Positions 46,990-55,709 of a stretch of 64,000 bases of DNA are shown here, one piece after another (the first letter of the stretch is position 1; each line of letters starts with the position of its first letter). Below the pieces are notes generated by a model. The model made no database searches and was not told the origin of the DNA. It saw only the letters and a program-made list of their open reading frames with translations. The translations under genes and the position numbers were made by a program. Source of the stretch: JAAXGX01 sp965221595 (GTDB lineage: Bacteria > Acidobacteriota > Vicinamibacteria > Vicinamibacterales > UBA8438); contig OZ244900.1 in assembly GCA_965221595.1 (NCBI GenBank), positions 2,852,001 to 2,916,000 on the forward strand, in the 5' to 3' direction.

Positions 46990-49386
46990 CTAGACGGCCG
47001 CCAGCTCCTCGCTGCGGACGTAGTCGCAGGCGTCTTTGTGGCACAGCACCTGACGGCCGTGGCGCTTGGTCACCTTCTCGAGCAGGAACGGCGCGCCGCA
47101 GGCCGGGCAGGGTTCCGGCAGCGGCTTGTTCCTGACGGTGAAGTCGCAGGCGGGGTAGTTGGCGCAACCGTAGAAGACCCCGCGCCGCGATGACCGCACC
47201 ACGATGTCGCCGCCGTCGCGCGGACAGGCCACGCCGGTGCTCTCGAGCTTCAGATAGCGGCACGCCGGGTAGTTGGAGCAGGCCGTGAACTCGCCGAACC
47301 GGCCCTGCTTGACGACCAGCTGCTGGCCGCACTGCGGGCAGGCCTCGTCGAGCGGCCGGGCCGGCTTGGCCTTGGCCAACCCCTGCGCCGTCGAGATCAG
47401 CTTGCGCGTCGTCTTGCACTCCGGATAGCCGGTACAGGCGAGGAACTGGCCGAACCGGCCCCGCTTGACCACCATCGGGCGCCCGCACTTCTCGCACGTC
47501 TCCTGCACCTCGTCGACCGCCTCATCCGTCTTCTCGAGCTCGCGGGTGGTGCGACAGTCGGGATAGCCGGAGCAGGCCAGGAACATGCCGAACCTGCCGA
47601 CCTTGACGAGCATCGGGCGCCCGCACTTCTCACACTTCTCCTCGCTCGGCAGACCGTTCGCCTTGACGTCGGGCATCGACTCGACCGCCTTCTCGAGGTC
47701 GCTGCGGAACGTCCGGTAGAACCCGTCGAGCGTGCCCTGGTAGTCGGCAGCACCCTCCTCGATGCGATCGAGACGCTCCTCCATCGCCCGCGTGTAGGCA
47801 ACCTGGATGATGGCGTCGAAGCTCTTGGCCAACAGATCGGTGACCAGCCGCCCGAGCGCGGTCGGCATGAACCGCCCCTCCGTCTTCGTGGCATAGTCGC
47901 GCTGCTGGAGCACGCCGATGATCGAGGCGTAGGTACTGGGCCGGCCGATGCCGTTCTCCTCGAGCTCCTTGACCAGCGACGCCTCGCTGAAGCGGGGCGG
48001 GGGCTGCGTGAACTTCTGTTCCGGCGTGAGCGCCTTCAGCACCAGCCGCGCGCCCTTGGCCAGCGGCGGCAGCAGCCCGGAGGCCGGCTCGTCCTCGTTC
48101 CCGGCCGCAGCGGGCGCCGGGGCCTCGAGGTCGGCGGCGCCGTAGACAGCCATCCAGCCGTTGAACTTCGGCACCGACCCCTTCGCGCGGAATCGATAGC
48201 CGGCCGCGCCGATCTCGACCGTCGTGTCGTCGAACGTGGCCGGCGGCATCTGCGAGGCGACGAAGCGGCTCCAGACGAGGCGGTACAGGTAGTGCTGGTC
48301 CCGACTCAGGTGCGGCCGCAGCTGCTCGGGGGTGCGGCTGACCGACGTCGGCCGGATTGCCTCGTGCGCATCCTGCGCGTCCTTCTTCGTGCGATGGCGG
48401 TTCGGCTTCGCCGGCAGGTACTCGGCGCCGAACTCCTCGGCGATGTGCGCCCGCACCTCGCCCAGCGCCTGCTCCGCCACGCGCGTGGAATCGGTGCGCA
48501 TGTAGGTGATCAGGCCGACGGATCCCTCGCCCGGCAACTCGACGCCCTCGTAGAGCTGCTGGGCGATCTGCATCGTTCGCTTGACCGGAAACCGCGAGGC
48601 CTGCTGCAGCCTGCTGGTGATGAACGGCGGAGCGGCGTGCCGCCGCCGCTCCTTCGTGACCACCGACTCGACGACGTACGCCGCCCCGTCCAGCTCGGCC
48701 AGCACCGCCTGCGACTCGGCCTCGCTGCCGATCTCGACCGCACGGTCGCCCTTCTTGACGAGCCGGGCGCCGAACTCCGGCGGCGCGTCCGCCGCCAGGC
48801 GGGCCTTGATGTGCCAGTACTCCTTGGAAACGAACCGCTCGATTTCGCGCTCCCGGTCGCAGACCAGTCTCAGCGCCACGGACTGGACGCGGCCCGCCGA
48901 CAGGCCCCGCCGCACCTTGTCCCACAGCAGCGGGCTCAGCTTGTACCCGACCAGCCGGTCCAGCACCCGCCGCGCCTGCTGCGCATCGACCATGCGCTGG
49001 TCGATCTCCACCGGGTGCTCCAGCGCCGCGCGCACCGCGTCGCGCGTGATCTCATTGAACATGAGGCGGCTGACGCGCCGCTTGCCGGCGCCCAGTTCCC
49101 GGGCGAGATGCCAGCCGATAGCCTCGCCCTCCCGGTCGGGGTCGGTCGCCACGTAGACGTCGCTGACGCCCCGCGCGGCGTCGCGGAGTTCCTTGATCAC
49201 CTTCTTCCGCGTTGGAATTGCCACGTACTCCGGGCTGAACCCCGCCTCGACATCGACGCCGAGCTTGTTCTTGGGGAGGTCGCGGATGTGCCCCATCGAG
49301 GCCACGACCTTGAAGCCCGCACCCAGATACTTGTTGATTGTGCGGGCCTTGGCGGGCGATTCGACGATGACCAACGATTTCGCCAT
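46990..49386 (-). CDS. topA: DNA topoisomerase I with a series of C-terminal zinc ribbons
   Basis: Type IA topoisomerase that relaxes negative supercoils. The 798-residue product has the TOPRIM domain (KSLVIVESPAKARTINKYL; YVATDPDREGEAIGWHL), the catalytic Tyr295 in GLITYMRTDST and the DNA-binding regions. The C-terminus has about five zinc-ribbon modules from residue 595 on, the first two being near copies (CEKCGRPM with GRFG and GYP); the last one ends in CHKDACDYV. Such a set is normal in many bacteria. Part of dprA-topA-trmFO-xerC. Confidence 0.96.
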   Translation of the reverse strand: MAKSLVIVESPAKARTINKYLGAGFKVVASMGHIRDLPKNKLGVDVEAGFSPEYVAIPTRKKVIKELRDAARGVSDVYVATDPDREGEAIGWHLARELGAGKRRVSRLMFNEITRDAVRAALEHPVEIDQRMVDAQQARRVLDRLVGYKLSPLLWDKVRRGLSAGRVQSVALRLVCDREREIERFVSKEYWHIKARLAADAPPEFGARLVKKGDRAVEIGSEAESQAVLAELDGAAYVVESVVTKERRRHAAPPFITSRLQQASRFPVKRTMQIAQQLYEGVELPGEGSVGLITYMRTDSTRVAEQALGEVRAHIAEEFGAEYLPAKPNRHRTKKDAQDAHEAIRPTSVSRTPEQLRPHLSRDQHYLYRLVWSRFVASQMPPATFDDTTVEIGAAGYRFRAKGSVPKFNGWMAVYGAADLEAPAPAAAGNEDEPASGLLPPLAKGARLVLKALTPEQKFTQPPPRFSEASLVKELEENGIGRPSTYASIIGVLQQRDYATKTEGRFMPTALGRLVTDLLAKSFDAIIQVAYTRAMEERLDRIEEGAADYQGTLDGFYRTFRSDLEKAVESMPDVKANGLPSEEKCEKCGRPMLVKVGRFGMFLACSGYPDCRTTRELEKTDEAVDEVQETCEKCGRPMVVKRGRFGQFLACTGYPECKTTRKLISTAQGLAKAKPARPLDEACPQCGQQLVVKQGRFGEFTACSNYPACRYLKLESTGVACPRDGGDIVVRSSRRGVFYGCANYPACDFTVRNKPLPEPCPACGAPFLLEKVTKRHGRQVLCHKDACDYVRSEELAAV

Positions 49387-49607
49387 GCTGCCTCTCGACT
49401 CTCTCCTACCCTACCATCCCCGGCACCCTGGCCGCCCGTGGCAAAGGCCCCGCGGCCTGCGACGGGCGCTGCATCCCGCCGGGGACCGCGTTGAACCCTT
49501 GCTCGGCGGGGTCGACGATGGCCGACATGCTCCTTCGTCACGCCTTGTCGGCCCGGCGCCGCGCCGGTCCCGGTGCGACGCAGGGCTTGCACCGCGGACC
49601 GCTGGAT

Positions 49608-50801
49608 TCAGGCGAGACTGAAGCGCCCGCCGGGGCGGCGGGTGATGCGGCCGTCGAGCTCCAGCTCCAGCACCTGCGTCGCGAGCGCCGCGCGATCCAA
49701 CCCCGACAGGCCCGCCAGATCGTCGAGGTCGTAGCTCTCGCCCGGGTCCATCCAGCGCAGCAGACCACGCGCCTCTTCCGGCTGCTCCGGCCGCCGCCCG
49801 CCGGCGGCGCGCGTCCCGACCCGGGGCCGGATCTCCTCCAGAATATCGTCCGCGGTCTCGACCACCTTCGCCCCGTCCTTGAGCAGCGCGTGACCGCCGC
49901 GGCAGCGCCCGCTGAGCACGTTGCCCGGGACCGCCATGACCTCCCTGCCCTGCTCGGCGGCGCAGCGGGCGGTGATGAGCGAGCCGCTGCGCTCGGATGC
50001 CTCGACGACCACCACGGCCAGCGCGAGACCGCTGATGATCCGGTTGCGCCGCGGAAAGTGGAACGGCCGCGGCGGCGTGCCGGGAGCGAGCTCGCTGACG
50101 GCAGCCCCCTGCGCCGCGAGCTCGGCGAGCAGCGCGCCGTGTTCGGGCGGGTAGACGACATCGGCCCCGCAGCCCAGCACCGCAATCGTCACGCCGCCCG
50201 CGGCGAGGGCGCCGCGGTGAGCCGCGGCATCGACGCCCCGTGCCAGGCCGCTCACCACCGCGACGCCGCGCCCGGCCAGGTCGGCTCCCAGCCGCGCCGC
50301 AACCTTGCGCGCATAGAGCGAGCCGGTTCGCGACCCGACGATGGCGACGGCGGGCGCTTCGAGCGCCGCCGGCCGACCGCGGCACCACAGCACGGGCGGT
50401 GGATCCGGAACTGCGGCCAGCAGCGGAGGATAGCCCGGCTTGCCGAAGACCAGCGGAACCACACCGTGCTGTCCCGCGCGGCGCAGCCGCCGCACCGCCC
50501 GGCGGGCGGCCTGCTCCAGCTCGTTCTGCAGCGCCGGGCCTGCCGCGTCCACCCGCGCGAGCAGCTCGGCGGGACCCGGGAGCACCCGCTGGTCGCCCTC
50601 CCCCGGGCTTGCGCTCCGCGGCTGCAGGATGCGCCGGCCGCGCGGCATGCCGAGCAGCTCCGCGAGAATGACGGCGTCGAGAAGGTCCACGATGCGCTTG
50701 TCGGCATGGCGCGCGGACCGACCGGCGGGGACGCGGGTGGAGGTCGCAGCCGGCGACACCCCTGCCCCGGCGGCCGGCCCGACCCCGCGCCTGGCCACCA
50801 T
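49608..50801 (-). CDS. dprA: DNA-processing protein DprA
   Basis: DprA loads RecA on single-stranded DNA during natural transformation. The 397-residue product has a helical N-terminal region, the Rossmann-like core with VAIVGSRTGSLYARKVAARL, GVAVVSGLARGVDAAAHRG, PRRNRIISGLALAVVVVEAS, and SGSLITARCAAEQGREVMAV, plus a C-terminal winged helix (about 335-395). ATG 50801 is chosen; upstream in-frame starts overlap the TPR gene's promoter and lack conserved residues. With comF in the window this suggests a competence capacity, but both genes occur also in non-competent species. Confidence 0.92.
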   Translation of the reverse strand: MVARRGVGPAAGAGVSPAATSTRVPAGRSARHADKRIVDLLDAVILAELLGMPRGRRILQPRSASPGEGDQRVLPGPAELLARVDAAGPALQNELEQAARRAVRRLRRAGQHGVVPLVFGKPGYPPLLAAVPDPPPVLWCRGRPAALEAPAVAIVGSRTGSLYARKVAARLGADLAGRGVAVVSGLARGVDAAAHRGALAAGGVTIAVLGCGADVVYPPEHGALLAELAAQGAAVSELAPGTPPRPFHFPRRNRIISGLALAVVVVEASERSGSLITARCAAEQGREVMAVPGNVLSGRCRGGHALLKDGAKVVETADDILEEIRPRVGTRAAGGRRPEQPEEARGLLRWMDPGESYDLDDLAGLSGLDRAALATQVLELELDGRITRRPGGRFSLA

Positions 50802-50823
50802 TGTCGCACGAAGTGCCCGGTGC

Positions 50824-50852
50824 TTGCGTGCGCCAGGCCTGCTGGCTATAGT
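50824..50852 (+). promoter_or_regulatory. Promoter of the TPR-protein gene
   Basis: TTGCGT (50824-50829) and TATAGT (50847-50852) are separated by 17 bases in the short intergenic region between divergent dprA and the TPR gene. The -10 is one of very few AT-rich hexamers here. The ATG follows 13 bases after the -10, so the leader would be short. Confidence 0.6.
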
Positions 50853-50865
50853 GAGGTTCGGCCAC

Positions 50866-51219
50866 ATGTTCAGCAGAACGCTCGTCATTGCGTGCGCGCT
50901 GGCCGCAGCCGGCGGGACGACCGCGCTTGCCGATACCCGTGCCGATGCCAGAGCGCAGGTCGAGTTCGGCATCGAGGTCGTGCACCGGGGATTGTGGCTG
51001 GAAGCCATCTACCGCTGGGAGCGGGCCGTGGAGCTCGACCCGGACTACGCGGCAGCGTGGAACAACCTGGGCATCGCCTACGAACACGAGGGTCGGTTCG
51101 ACCAGGCCCGCGAGGCCTACGAGCGGGCGCTGGATCTCGAGCCGGACAACCTTATGATCCAGCAGAACTACGATCTCTTCCGGGAAATCAATGACCGCAT
51201 CAACGAGATCGGTCGGTAG
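50866..51219 (+). CDS. Exported tetratricopeptide repeat protein
   Basis: A 117-residue protein with a signal peptide (MFSRTLVIACALAAAGGTTA, cleavage near ALAD) and two to three TPR units (GLWLEAIYRWERAVELDPDY, AWNNLGIAYEHEGRFDQARE, AYERALDLEPDN). TPRs mediate protein-protein contacts, presumably in the periplasm. Its 3' end overlaps the lipoprotein gene by 29 bases. Confidence 0.8.
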   Translation: MFSRTLVIACALAAAGGTTALADTRADARAQVEFGIEVVHRGLWLEAIYRWERAVELDPDYAAAWNNLGIAYEHEGRFDQAREAYERALDLEPDNLMIQQNYDLFREINDRINEIGR

Positions 51220-51976
51220 CGCCGCGGCGCTGGCCGTGCTGGCCACCGCCTGCATGAACTACTACGAGGTCCCCGTCGAGACGCCGCTGCGGCCGAAGCT
51301 CGACGTGTCCGGTTTCCAGCGCGTGCTGGTGGCCGGCTTCGTGACGGGCGGCAGTGACGAGGTGGACACGAACCTCGAGACGGCGCGGCTTCTGAAGAGC
51401 CAACTGCGCAGCAACTCGGAGTTCCAGGTGGTCGATGCCGACGTGCTCGAGCTGACCGCGGTCGCGGAGGAGCAGGGCGGCACGTCGAGCCTCGGCAACG
51501 GCAACGGCAATGGCAACGGAGACGGAGACGGCGAAGACAGCGCGCAGTACTCGGAAGAGGACCTCGAGCTGCTCGAGCACATCTTCGCCAACACCAGCTA
51601 TTGGCAACAGTTGGGCGAGGAGTACCAGAGCCCGCTGATCGTGACCGGGACGGTCTACTTCACGCCGCACCAGCGGTCGGGGATGGTCACCCGGCAACGC
51701 GAGGTCTACGACGAGTTCGGCCGGCGGCAGGTGGCTCCCGTGCGCGCGTACCGCGACCGCCGCGGCTACGTGCTCAGCCCGAAGTTCATCTTCATCGACG
51801 GCCGTACGGGCGCTACGCTGTACACCGAGCGCCACCGGGAAGAGATCCTCTACGACGCGGCGCGCAACACCCCCGCGCTGTCGTCGTACTTCGAGCTCAT
51901 GGACCGCCTGATCCCCTCGTTCCTGGGCACGCTGAGCGCGGAGACCATCAAGGGCACGCGCATCCTCCTCAAGTAG
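51191..51976 (+). CDS. Lipoprotein of unknown function with an Asn/Gly and Asp/Gly-rich insert
   Basis: A 261-residue protein with lipobox AVLATAC at the N-terminus. The mature domain begins FQRVLVAGFVTGG and contains FIFIDGRTGATLYTERHREE, reminiscent of outer-membrane or curli-secretion (CsgG)-type or LpoB-like proteins, but I cannot assign a family. A low-complexity stretch LGNGNGNGNGDGDGEDS (about 102-118) is encoded by six-base repeats. It probably works with the TPR protein encoded just upstream, sharing 29 bases. Confidence 0.65.
   Translation: MTASTRSVGSAAALAVLATACMNYYEVPVETPLRPKLDVSGFQRVLVAGFVTGGSDEVDTNLETARLLKSQLRSNSEFQVVDADVLELTAVAEEQGGTSSLGNGNGNGNGDGDGEDSAQYSEEDLELLEHIFANTSYWQQLGEEYQSPLIVTGTVYFTPHQRSGMVTRQREVYDEFGRRQVAPVRAYRDRRGYVLSPKFIFIDGRTGATLYTERHREEILYDAARNTPALSSYFELMDRLIPSFLGTLSAETIKGTRILLK
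51494..51535 (+). repeat. Imperfect hexanucleotide repeat GGCAAC/GGAGAC
   Basis: Seven tandem six-base units (GGCAAC, GGCAAC, GGCAAT, GGCAAC, GGAGAC, GGAGAC, GGCGAA) encode the Gly-Asn/Gly-Asp stretch of the lipoprotein gene. Being in frame, its copy number could change without a frameshift. Confidence 0.85.
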
Positions 51977-52060
51977 CCGCCGGTCCGGCGGCGTCCCGCG
52001 GCGCTTTACAGTCGACCTGCCGCGGTAGTAGGCTGTAGCCAAGTCGGAAGGTACGGAAGC

Positions 52061-52393
52061 GTGTACGCAGTCATCCAGAGCGGCGGGCGGCAGGTCCGGG
52101 TCGAGCCCGGCGCGGTCATCACGGTCGATCACATTGCGCTGCCGGCCGGCGAGCAGGTCACCTCCAAGCAGGTACTGTTCGTGGCCGGCGACGACGGCAG
52201 CTTCATCGCCGGTGCACCGTTCGTGGCCGGCGCCAAGGTGACCGGCGTCGTCGACGGCGACGAGCGCGGGCCGAAGCTCCGCGTATTCCGCAAGAAGCGC
52301 CGCAAGGGACGGCGCCGCACGCTAGGCCACCGGACTGCCCTGACCCGCGTGCGCATCACCGGCATCGAAACGGACACGTCGCATGGCACATAA
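52061..52393 (+). CDS. rplU: 50S ribosomal protein L21
   Basis: A 110-residue L21 starting with GTG (52061): YAVIQSGGRQVRVEPGAVIT, KVTGVVDGDERGPKLRVFRK and KRRKGRRRTLGHRTALTRVR, with a positively charged C-terminal region typical of the family. Its 3' end overlaps rpmA by 11 bases. A TTTACA (52005-52010) with TAGGCT (52029-52034) 18 bases on may serve as a weak promoter. Confidence 0.95.
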   Translation: MYAVIQSGGRQVRVEPGAVITVDHIALPAGEQVTSKQVLFVAGDDGSFIAGAPFVAGAKVTGVVDGDERGPKLRVFRKKRRKGRRRTLGHRTALTRVRITGIETDTSHGT

Positions 52394-52661
52394 GAAGGGG
52401 CAGGGCAGCTCCCGGAACGGGCGCGACAGCCAGGCCCAGAGGCTCGGCGTCAAGCGCTTCGACGGGAATATCGTCAAGGGCGGCGCCATTCTCGTTCGCC
52501 AGCGGGGCCGGCGGTTCCGTCCCGGTCTGAACGTGGGCCTGGGCAAGGACGACACCCTGTTCGCCACAAGCGCCGGAAGAGTCACCTTCGAGGATCACGG
52601 CGCGCGCGGGAGGGTCATCAGCGTCAATCCACTCGCCGGTGCGCCGGACGGCTCCGCCTGA
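52383..52661 (+). CDS. rpmA: 50S ribosomal protein L27
   Basis: A 92-residue L27: AHKKGQGSSRNGRDSQAQRL at the start and GNIVKGGAILVRQRG later, as in the family. The unprocessed N-terminus lies at the peptidyl transferase centre and, unlike in Firmicutes, carries no cleavable extension. Overlaps rplU by 11 bases. Confidence 0.96.
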   Translation: MAHKKGQGSSRNGRDSQAQRLGVKRFDGNIVKGGAILVRQRGRRFRPGLNVGLGKDDTLFATSAGRVTFEDHGARGRVISVNPLAGAPDGSA

Positions 52662-52706
52662 CGCGCAGTACGACCCCGCTCCTGCGCGTGTGCGCCAGCG
52701 CAGCGT

Positions 52707-53783
52707 ATGTTCGTCGACCAGGTCGACATCCAGGTGCAGGCGGGTGACGGCGGCAACGGCTGCGTGAGCTTTCGCCGCGAGAAGTTCGTCCCTCGGGGGG
52801 GGCCGAACGGCGGCGATGGCGGACATGGCGGCTCCGTTTACCTGCGCGCCAGCGCGCATCACAACACCCTCGTCGACTACCGCTTCCACCGCCGATTCCA
52901 GGCCGCACGCGGTGCGCACGGCGAAGGCTCGAGTCGCACTGGACGATCGGCCAGCGACCTGCTGCTGGACGTGCCGATTGGAACGCTCGTCTACGAGTGG
53001 CAGGACGAACGGCTCGCGCCGCTCGCGGACCTGAAGGCGGTGGACCGGCGCATCCTCGTGGCCCGGGGCGGGCGCGGCGGGCGGGGCAACGAGCGCTTCG
53101 CGACCTCGACGAACCGGGCGCCGCGGCGCGCCGAGCCCGGCGCGGCAGGCGAAACCCGGCGGCTCAGGCTCTCGCTCAGGCTGCTGGCCGACGTCGGGCT
53201 GGTGGGGTTCCCGAACGTCGGGAAATCCACGTTGATGGCCCGCCTCTCCGCCGCGCGTCCCAGGATTGCCGACTATCCGTTCACCACGCTGACGCCCCAC
53301 CTCGGCGTCGTACGGCTCGACGAGGACCGCAGCTTCGTGCTGGCCGACGTGCCCGGGCTCATCGCCGGCGCACACCAGGGGCACGGCGTCGGCCTGCGCT
53401 TCCTGAGCCACCTGGAGCGGACCCGGGTGCTCGTCCACGTCATCGACGTCTCGTCCGCGTCCGGCCGCGAGCCGGTGGACGACTTCGAGGTCGTCTGCCG
53501 GGAGCTGGCATCGTACTCGAGCGATCTCCCCGACGCCGACTGGACCGGCGCGCAGGTTCTGGGAGCCCGGCCGCAGATCGTCGCGGCGAACAAGATCGAT
53601 GCACTCGACGACGCGGCGCGGCTGGAGCGTCTGCGGCGGCGGCTGGCGCCCCGGGCGATTGCGGTGCACCCGATCTCGGCTGCGACGGGTGCCGGCCTGG
53701 GCGAGCTGCGCGAAGCGGTCTGGCGGGCGCTCGGGGCCGCAGACGCGGCCGAGGCCGAGCTGCCCGAGGTGCCTCGCGCGTGA
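52707..53783 (+). CDS. obgE: GTPase Obg
   Basis: Obg links ribosome maturation, stress and DNA replication. The 358-residue product has the glycine-rich Obg fold (about 1-158: FRREKFVPRGGPNGGDGGHG) followed by the GTPase domain: G1 GFPNVGKST (about 165-173), G3 DVPGLIAGAHQGHG, G4 ANKID, with SAATGAG as G5. The C-terminal OCT domain seen in some bacteria is missing. Its stop overlaps the nadD start by four bases (GTGA). Confidence 0.95.
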   Translation: MFVDQVDIQVQAGDGGNGCVSFRREKFVPRGGPNGGDGGHGGSVYLRASAHHNTLVDYRFHRRFQAARGAHGEGSSRTGRSASDLLLDVPIGTLVYEWQDERLAPLADLKAVDRRILVARGGRGGRGNERFATSTNRAPRRAEPGAAGETRRLRLSLRLLADVGLVGFPNVGKSTLMARLSAARPRIADYPFTTLTPHLGVVRLDEDRSFVLADVPGLIAGAHQGHGVGLRFLSHLERTRVLVHVIDVSSASGREPVDDFEVVCRELASYSSDLPDADWTGAQVLGARPQIVAANKIDALDDAARLERLRRRLAPRAIAVHPISAATGAGLGELREAVWRALGAADAAEAELPEVPRA

Positions 53784-54460
53784 AACTGCGGGGCAGAATC
53801 GGCGTGCTCGGCGGCACCTTCGACCCCATCCACTACGGCCACCTGGACGCCGCCGACGCCGCGCGCCGCGCCTGCGACCTCGACACGGTGCTGCTCGTCC
53901 CCGCCCGCACGCCGCCACACCGCAGCCACGCGCCGCGGGCGTCGACCTATCACCGCTTCGCGATGGCGGCGCTGGCGTCGGACGGCCGCGACGGGCTCGC
54001 GGCATCCGACATGGAACTGGCGCTCTCCGGCCCCTCGTTCACCTCCGTGACGTTGACACGCCTGACGCAGAAGGGCCTCCGCCCCGCGCAGCTCTTCTTC
54101 ATCATCGGTACCGATGCGTTTGCAGATATCGCGTCCTGGTACGACTATCCTGCGGTGCTCGACCGCAGCCATTTCGTCGCGGTAGCCCGACCGGGCTGCT
54201 CCGTGGCGGCGCTGCGCGAACGCCTGAGCGACCTGCGCGAACGGATGCGCGAGCCGCCGGGCGACGCGGGAGCCGGCGAGCAGTCGCCCGCCATCTGGCT
54301 GGTCGAGGCCTCCACCCGTCGGCTGTCCTCGTCGGCGCTGCGCCGCCGTCTGACGGACGGTCAGTCCATCGCAGGGCTGGTGCCGGATGCCGTGGCCCGC
54401 CACATCGCCAAGCACGCGCTGTATGCGCCCGCGCCGGCGGCAGGCTGCTTGCATGAGTGA
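53780..54460 (+). CDS. nadD: Nicotinate-nucleotide adenylyltransferase
   Basis: NadD adenylates nicotinate mononucleotide in NAD synthesis. The 226-residue product starts with GTG and shows the nucleotidyltransferase signatures GVLGGTFDPIHYGHLDAA (HXGH-type), the IGTDAFADIASWYDY region and the C-terminal LSSSALRRRLTDGQSI. Length is slightly above family average. It overlaps obgE by 4 and rsfS by 8 bases, a frequent obg-nadD-rsfS order. Confidence 0.94.
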   Translation: MKLRGRIGVLGGTFDPIHYGHLDAADAARRACDLDTVLLVPARTPPHRSHAPRASTYHRFAMAALASDGRDGLAASDMELALSGPSFTSVTLTRLTQKGLRPAQLFFIIGTDAFADIASWYDYPAVLDRSHFVAVARPGCSVAALRERLSDLRERMREPPGDAGAGEQSPAIWLVEASTRRLSSSALRRRLTDGQSIAGLVPDAVARHIAKHALYAPAPAAGCLHE

Positions 54461-54839
54461 GCACGAGGCGCGGCCCGCACGGACGATGGATACGCTGCCC
54501 GAGGGCGTGCAGCGCGCCGTCCGGTCGGCCCGGGCGAAGCAGGCCTTCGACGTGGTCGTCCTGTTTCTGGGCGGCTCGCACGCCTTCACGGACTACTTCG
54601 TCGTCTGCTCGGCCCGTAGCACGCGCCAGGTACGCGCGGTCGCCGACGAAATCCGCCGGCAGTTGCGCGCGGCTCAGGACGCACCCTCGCATGTCGAAGG
54701 CTACGACCACGGCGAATGGGTCCTCATGGACTGCTTCGACTTCGTGGTCCACGTCTTCACGCCGGACACCCGCCGCTTCTACGATCTCGAGCGGCTGTGG
54801 GGCAGCGCCGCGCGCATCCCGGTCCCCGAAATCTCCTGA
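54453..54839 (+). CDS. rsfS: Ribosome silencing factor RsfS
   Basis: RsfS binds L14 and prevents 30S-50S joining when nutrients are scarce. The 128-residue product contains FDVVVLFLGGSHAFTDYFVV, VEGYDHGEWVLMDCFDFVVH and VFTPDTRRFYDLERLWG, the family hallmarks (DUF143). ATG 54453 is the first start in frame that gives a family-like N-terminus, and it overlaps the nadD stop by eight bases. Confidence 0.93.
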   Translation: MSEHEARPARTMDTLPEGVQRAVRSARAKQAFDVVVLFLGGSHAFTDYFVVCSARSTRQVRAVADEIRRQLRAAQDAPSHVEGYDHGEWVLMDCFDFVVHVFTPDTRRFYDLERLWGSAARIPVPEIS

Positions 54840-54857
54840 GCGCTGCGGGCGGGCGCC

Positions 54858-55709
54858 ATGAGGACGGCGGCCGCCCTGCGCCGGCTGACGGACGGTCTGC
54901 TCAGCGTCGCGTGGGCGCCCTGCTGCGCAGCCTGCGACACGGTGCTGCCGCTGCCGACGGCGGGGGTGGTGTGTGCCGACTGCTGGCGGCGCGTCGCGCG
55001 CATCACGCCGCCGCTGTGCGACGTGTGCGGCGCACCGCTCGCAGCGGAGGCGACCGGACGCGGCCCGGCCGAGCCCTGCCCGCGCTGCCCGGCCGCGCGC
55101 CCGCACCCGGTGGCACGCTGTCGCGCGGCCGGATGGTACGAGGGCGCGCTGCGCGCCATCGTCCACGCCTTCAAGTACCAGGGCCGTCAGTCGCTGGCGG
55201 CGCCGCTGGCCGCGCTGATGCGCGAGGCCGGCCGCGAGCTGCTCGACGCGGCCGACCTGGTCGTTCCGGTGCCGCTGCATCCGCGGCGGCGTTGGGAGCG
55301 GGGCTTCAACCAGTCGCGCGATCTGGCCGCGCGGCTGGGGCCGCCGCTCGCGGACATCCTGTGTCGCATCCGGCACGCGCCCCCGCAAGCCACGTTGGCC
55401 GCCGGGCAGCGACACGCGAACGTGCAGGGCGCGTTCGAGCTGACCGGACGGGCCTGGCTCCGCGCGCGTTCGACGGTAGCCGGCAAGGCCATTGTCGTGG
55501 CCGACGACGTGCTGACGACCGGCGCCACGCTGGCGGCCTGCGCGCGGGTGCTGCGCGCGGCCGGGGCCCGCGAGGTAGCCGGCCTCACGGCTGCCCGAGT
55601 CGCGGGTCCACGGCCGCGGCCACGGCCGCGGCCACCTCGGACACAGGCCGTTCGGCGTCCACCCGCAGCCAGGCGGGTTGCTGCGCCTGGTGCAGGTAGC
55701 TGTCCCTGA
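54858..55709 (+). CDS. comF: ComF family protein (phosphoribosyltransferase fold) with extended C-terminus
   Basis: A 283-residue protein: an N-terminal zinc-ribbon-like part with five Cys pairs (CCAAC, CADC, CDVCG, CPRC) and a PRT domain with the PRPP loop VVADDVLTTGAT (about 214-225). ComF supports DNA uptake in competent bacteria; others have unknown roles. The last 40 residues are Pro/Arg-rich, outside the family core, and come from reading into the 3' end of the convergent tmk gene for 125 bases. A 12-base tandem repeat (55609-55632) encodes part of that tail. Confidence 0.85.
   Translation: MRTAAALRRLTDGLLSVAWAPCCAACDTVLPLPTAGVVCADCWRRVARITPPLCDVCGAPLAAEATGRGPAEPCPRCPAARPHPVARCRAAGWYEGALRAIVHAFKYQGRQSLAAPLAALMREAGRELLDAADLVVPVPLHPRRRWERGFNQSRDLAARLGPPLADILCRIRHAPPQATLAAGQRHANVQGAFELTGRAWLRARSTVAGKAIVVADDVLTTGATLAACARVLRAAGAREVAGLTAARVAGPRPRPRPRPPRTQAVRRPPAARRVAAPGAGSCP

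Noticed and set aside
49387..49607. The 220-base gap between topA and dprA as a possible RNA gene or small ORF
   Set aside because: Open frames there are GC-driven and lack starts with ribosome-binding sites; no RNA motif or promoter was recognised.
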